DNA of 6,513 nt from Chitinophaga pinensis (GTDB taxonomy: Bacteria > Bacteroidota > Bacteroidia > AKYH767-A > OLB10). Position 1 is the stretch's first letter, and each line of letters opens with the position of its first letter. The translations under genes and the position numbers were made by a program. The stretch lies in the NCBI GenBank assembly GCA_945872015.1, contig CAMBYJ010000101.1, positions 1-6,513 on the forward strand, given 5' to 3'. Of the stretch, positions 5,512 through 6,513 are shown piece after piece. The notes under the pieces were generated by a model. That model saw nothing but the letters and a program-made list of their open reading frames with translations. It had not been told where the DNA came from and searched no databases.

Positions 5512-6171
5512 ATGATACAAAATATGGTAAATGCAGTAATCTACAGTCGGGTGTCGAGTATTGGAAATAGACAAGACAACGAAAGACAAACAAATGAACT
5601 AACAGAATATGCAGCTCGAATGGGGTATAATCTGGTAGGAACCTACGAGGAGAAAATAAGTGGTTTTAAAAAAAATGAAGATCGTCCTGTTCTTTCTCAG
5701 ATGTTGAATGATATTGACAGGGGTAAGATTGATAAGGTTCTTACTTGGGAGCTATCACGTATAGGGAGAAACGTTATTCAAGGTCTGTCCTTTGTTGAGG
5801 AGTTAAACACGAGGAAGGTTTCCCTGTTCATTAAGAACTACAACCTTGAAACTTTATATGAGGATAAGTCCATTAATCCTCTGACCATGTTCATGATTCA
5901 GATTCTTGCGAGCGTGGCCTCTATGGAAGCTGAAACGACCAAGTCCCGTTTTCAGTCTGGTTATCGTAACTACATTAACAACGGAGGTAAAGTTGGAAGA
6001 AAACCCGGTCATTCAATCTCTGACGAAGACCTTTTGAAGAAGTATTCAGAGGTATTGAAGCTGTTAAAGCGTGGGTTAAGTGTAAGACAAGTAGCCAAAC
6101 TAACAGAAAATACCTCCACAACAACAGTCATGAAAGTGAAAGCAACAGCAAGTCGTTTACAGATAATTTAA
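5512..6171 (+). CDS. Small serine recombinase (resolvase/invertase family)
   Basis: A site-specific DNA recombinase that cuts and rejoins DNA through a covalent serine linkage; members resolve, invert or integrate DNA. The 219-residue protein has an intact catalytic domain (about 8-140): AVIYSRVSS holds the nucleophile S15 after R13, R58 lies in DRPVLSQML, and LTWELSRIGRN holds R83 and R86. The usual Asp of the DRLGR motif is Ser here (S82). The long helix E follows (MIQILASVASMEAETTKSR, 128-146). GRKPG (162-166) links to a C-terminal helix-turn-helix (about 174-212, RGLSVRQVAKL). The size fits the small resolvase/invertase group, not the large integrases, although it is somewhat longer than the roughly 185 residues of gamma-delta resolvase. 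AAAGGA sets the start. No partner transposase is visible, so whether it works on a transposon, an invertible segment or this island itself cannot be decided here. Confidence 0.95.
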   Translation: MIQNMVNAVIYSRVSSIGNRQDNERQTNELTEYAARMGYNLVGTYEEKISGFKKNEDRPVLSQMLNDIDRGKIDKVLTWELSRIGRNVIQGLSFVEELNTRKVSLFIKNYNLETLYEDKSINPLTMFMIQILASVASMEAETTKSRFQSGYRNYINNGGKVGRKPGHSISDEDLLKKYSEVLKLLKRGLSVRQVAKLTENTSTTTVMKVKATASRLQII

Positions 6172-6345
6172 ATAACAGGTCTTAGTTCACGAAAGGGTCA
6201 ATACTAAAGATAAAATCTCAAACTTTCTGATTACTAATTTTACGATAAAATGAATGGTTTAAATAGTTTAGAGGTTGTTTATTCAACTTTAAGAAGTAAT
6301 ACATTTGGGTACTTTATATAGCCTTCGCACACGACAAAAAATGCT

Positions 6346-6408
6346 CAAATCTTAAGGATTTAGCAATTCCTTAGAATTGAACTCTTTCCTTTTAATTTTC
6401 TTTTTCTT
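6346..6408 (+). terminator. Imperfect hairpin with pyrimidine-rich tail, possible terminator or element end
   Basis: The arm 6346-6358 (ending AAGGA) pairs with 6368-6379 (starting TCCTT), with one bulge and one mismatch and a 9-nt loop. A strongly pyrimidine-rich tract with several T-runs follows (6382-6408). On the plus strand this resembles a weak intrinsic terminator about 175 nt after the recombinase. The hairpin could equally be the edge of a small repeat element. Confidence 0.3.
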
Positions 6409-6486
6409 ATAATTTAAAAGTACATAGTTAAAGAGTAACAGATTTAATTGTAGTACATAAGATATTGCTTACCCCCCTCATTGTTT

Positions 6487-6506
6487 TAGTTGTCTGTTAC
6501 CAACTA
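6487..6506. repeat. Short inverted repeat at the right edge
   Basis: TAGTTG (6487-6492) and CAACTA (6501-6506) are perfect inverted copies around an 8-nt loop. It may belong to whatever lies beyond the edge; alone it is weak. Confidence 0.3.
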
Positions 6507-6513
6507 GCAATGG

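Larger units (their letters stand above)
6172..6513. other. Non-coding stretch downstream of the recombinase
   Basis: These 342 bases are AT-rich and contain no convincing gene on either strand; the longest start-to-stop frame noted is a 23-codon one at 6250-6321. It holds an imperfect inverted repeat with a pyrimidine-rich tail (6346-6408) and a short inverted repeat near the right edge (6487-6506). Confidence 0.6.

Noticed and set aside
5407..5589. Minus-strand frame across the recombinase start
   Set aside because: It overlaps the conserved catalytic N-terminus of the recombinase and the repeat region; the peptide is Cys/His/Tyr-rich in a way typical of antisense reading.
6182..6207. TTAGT/ACTAA inverted repeat just after the recombinase stop as a terminator
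   Set aside because: Only 5 bp of A/T-rich stem around a 16-nt loop and no T-run follows.
6250..6321. Short plus-strand frame of 23 codons after the recombinase
   Set aside because: Too short, no ribosome site, and a stop lies four codons upstream of its ATG; nothing supports it beyond chance.
5197..6513. CRISPR array or integron attC sites
   Set aside because: The repeats are too short and too few, with no regular spacers, and I could not match the attC core motifs.

Overview
The window is a low-GC bacterial defence-type region that ends in a serine recombinase gene. The organism is probably a member of the Bacteroidota (Cytophagales or Flavobacteriia-like). The grounds are indirect: strong AT bias, several genes starting from A/T-rich leaders without a Shine-Dalgarno sequence, and one exact match to the TAnnTTTG promoter element of that phylum. 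This assignment is an inference; no rRNA or marker gene is present.

Left part (1-2230, minus strand): a type I restriction-modification operon, hsdM followed by hsdS. The genes share a 4-nt ATGA overlap. hsdM is complete. hsdS runs off the left edge after its first target-recognition domain, the central conserved region and the start of the second domain. No hsdR is visible; it would have to lie outside the window.

Middle (2491-4322, plus strand): a tight two-gene unit divergent from hsdMS. The first gene encodes a DUF4268 protein with a PD-(D/E)XK-like N-terminal domain. The second encodes a ScoMcrA-like SRA + HNH endonuclease, that is, a probable modification-dependent (type IV) restriction enzyme. 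So the self/non-self system that methylates DNA sits back-to-back with a nuclease unit that probably attacks modified DNA.

Right-middle (4323-5196): a gene-poor stretch holding a possible decayed reading frame, then a translationally coupled pair of small unknown genes on the minus strand. The upstream one is very basic (65 aa) and the downstream one acidic (122 aa).

Right (5197-6513): a structured intergenic region precedes a small serine recombinase gene (219 aa, plus strand). It holds a GC-rich patch with a hairpin and a 14-bp perfect palindrome, three TGATC motifs spaced exactly 10 bp apart, and an imperfect 28-bp dyad. This is the most striking non-coding part of the window and a good candidate for the recombinase's binding or crossover region. 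The last 340 bases hold no convincing gene, only two inverted repeats.

None of this proves a new system. The best candidates for something undescribed are the DUF4268/SRA-HNH pair, the charge-complementary small-gene pair, and the phased-repeat region between that pair and the recombinase.
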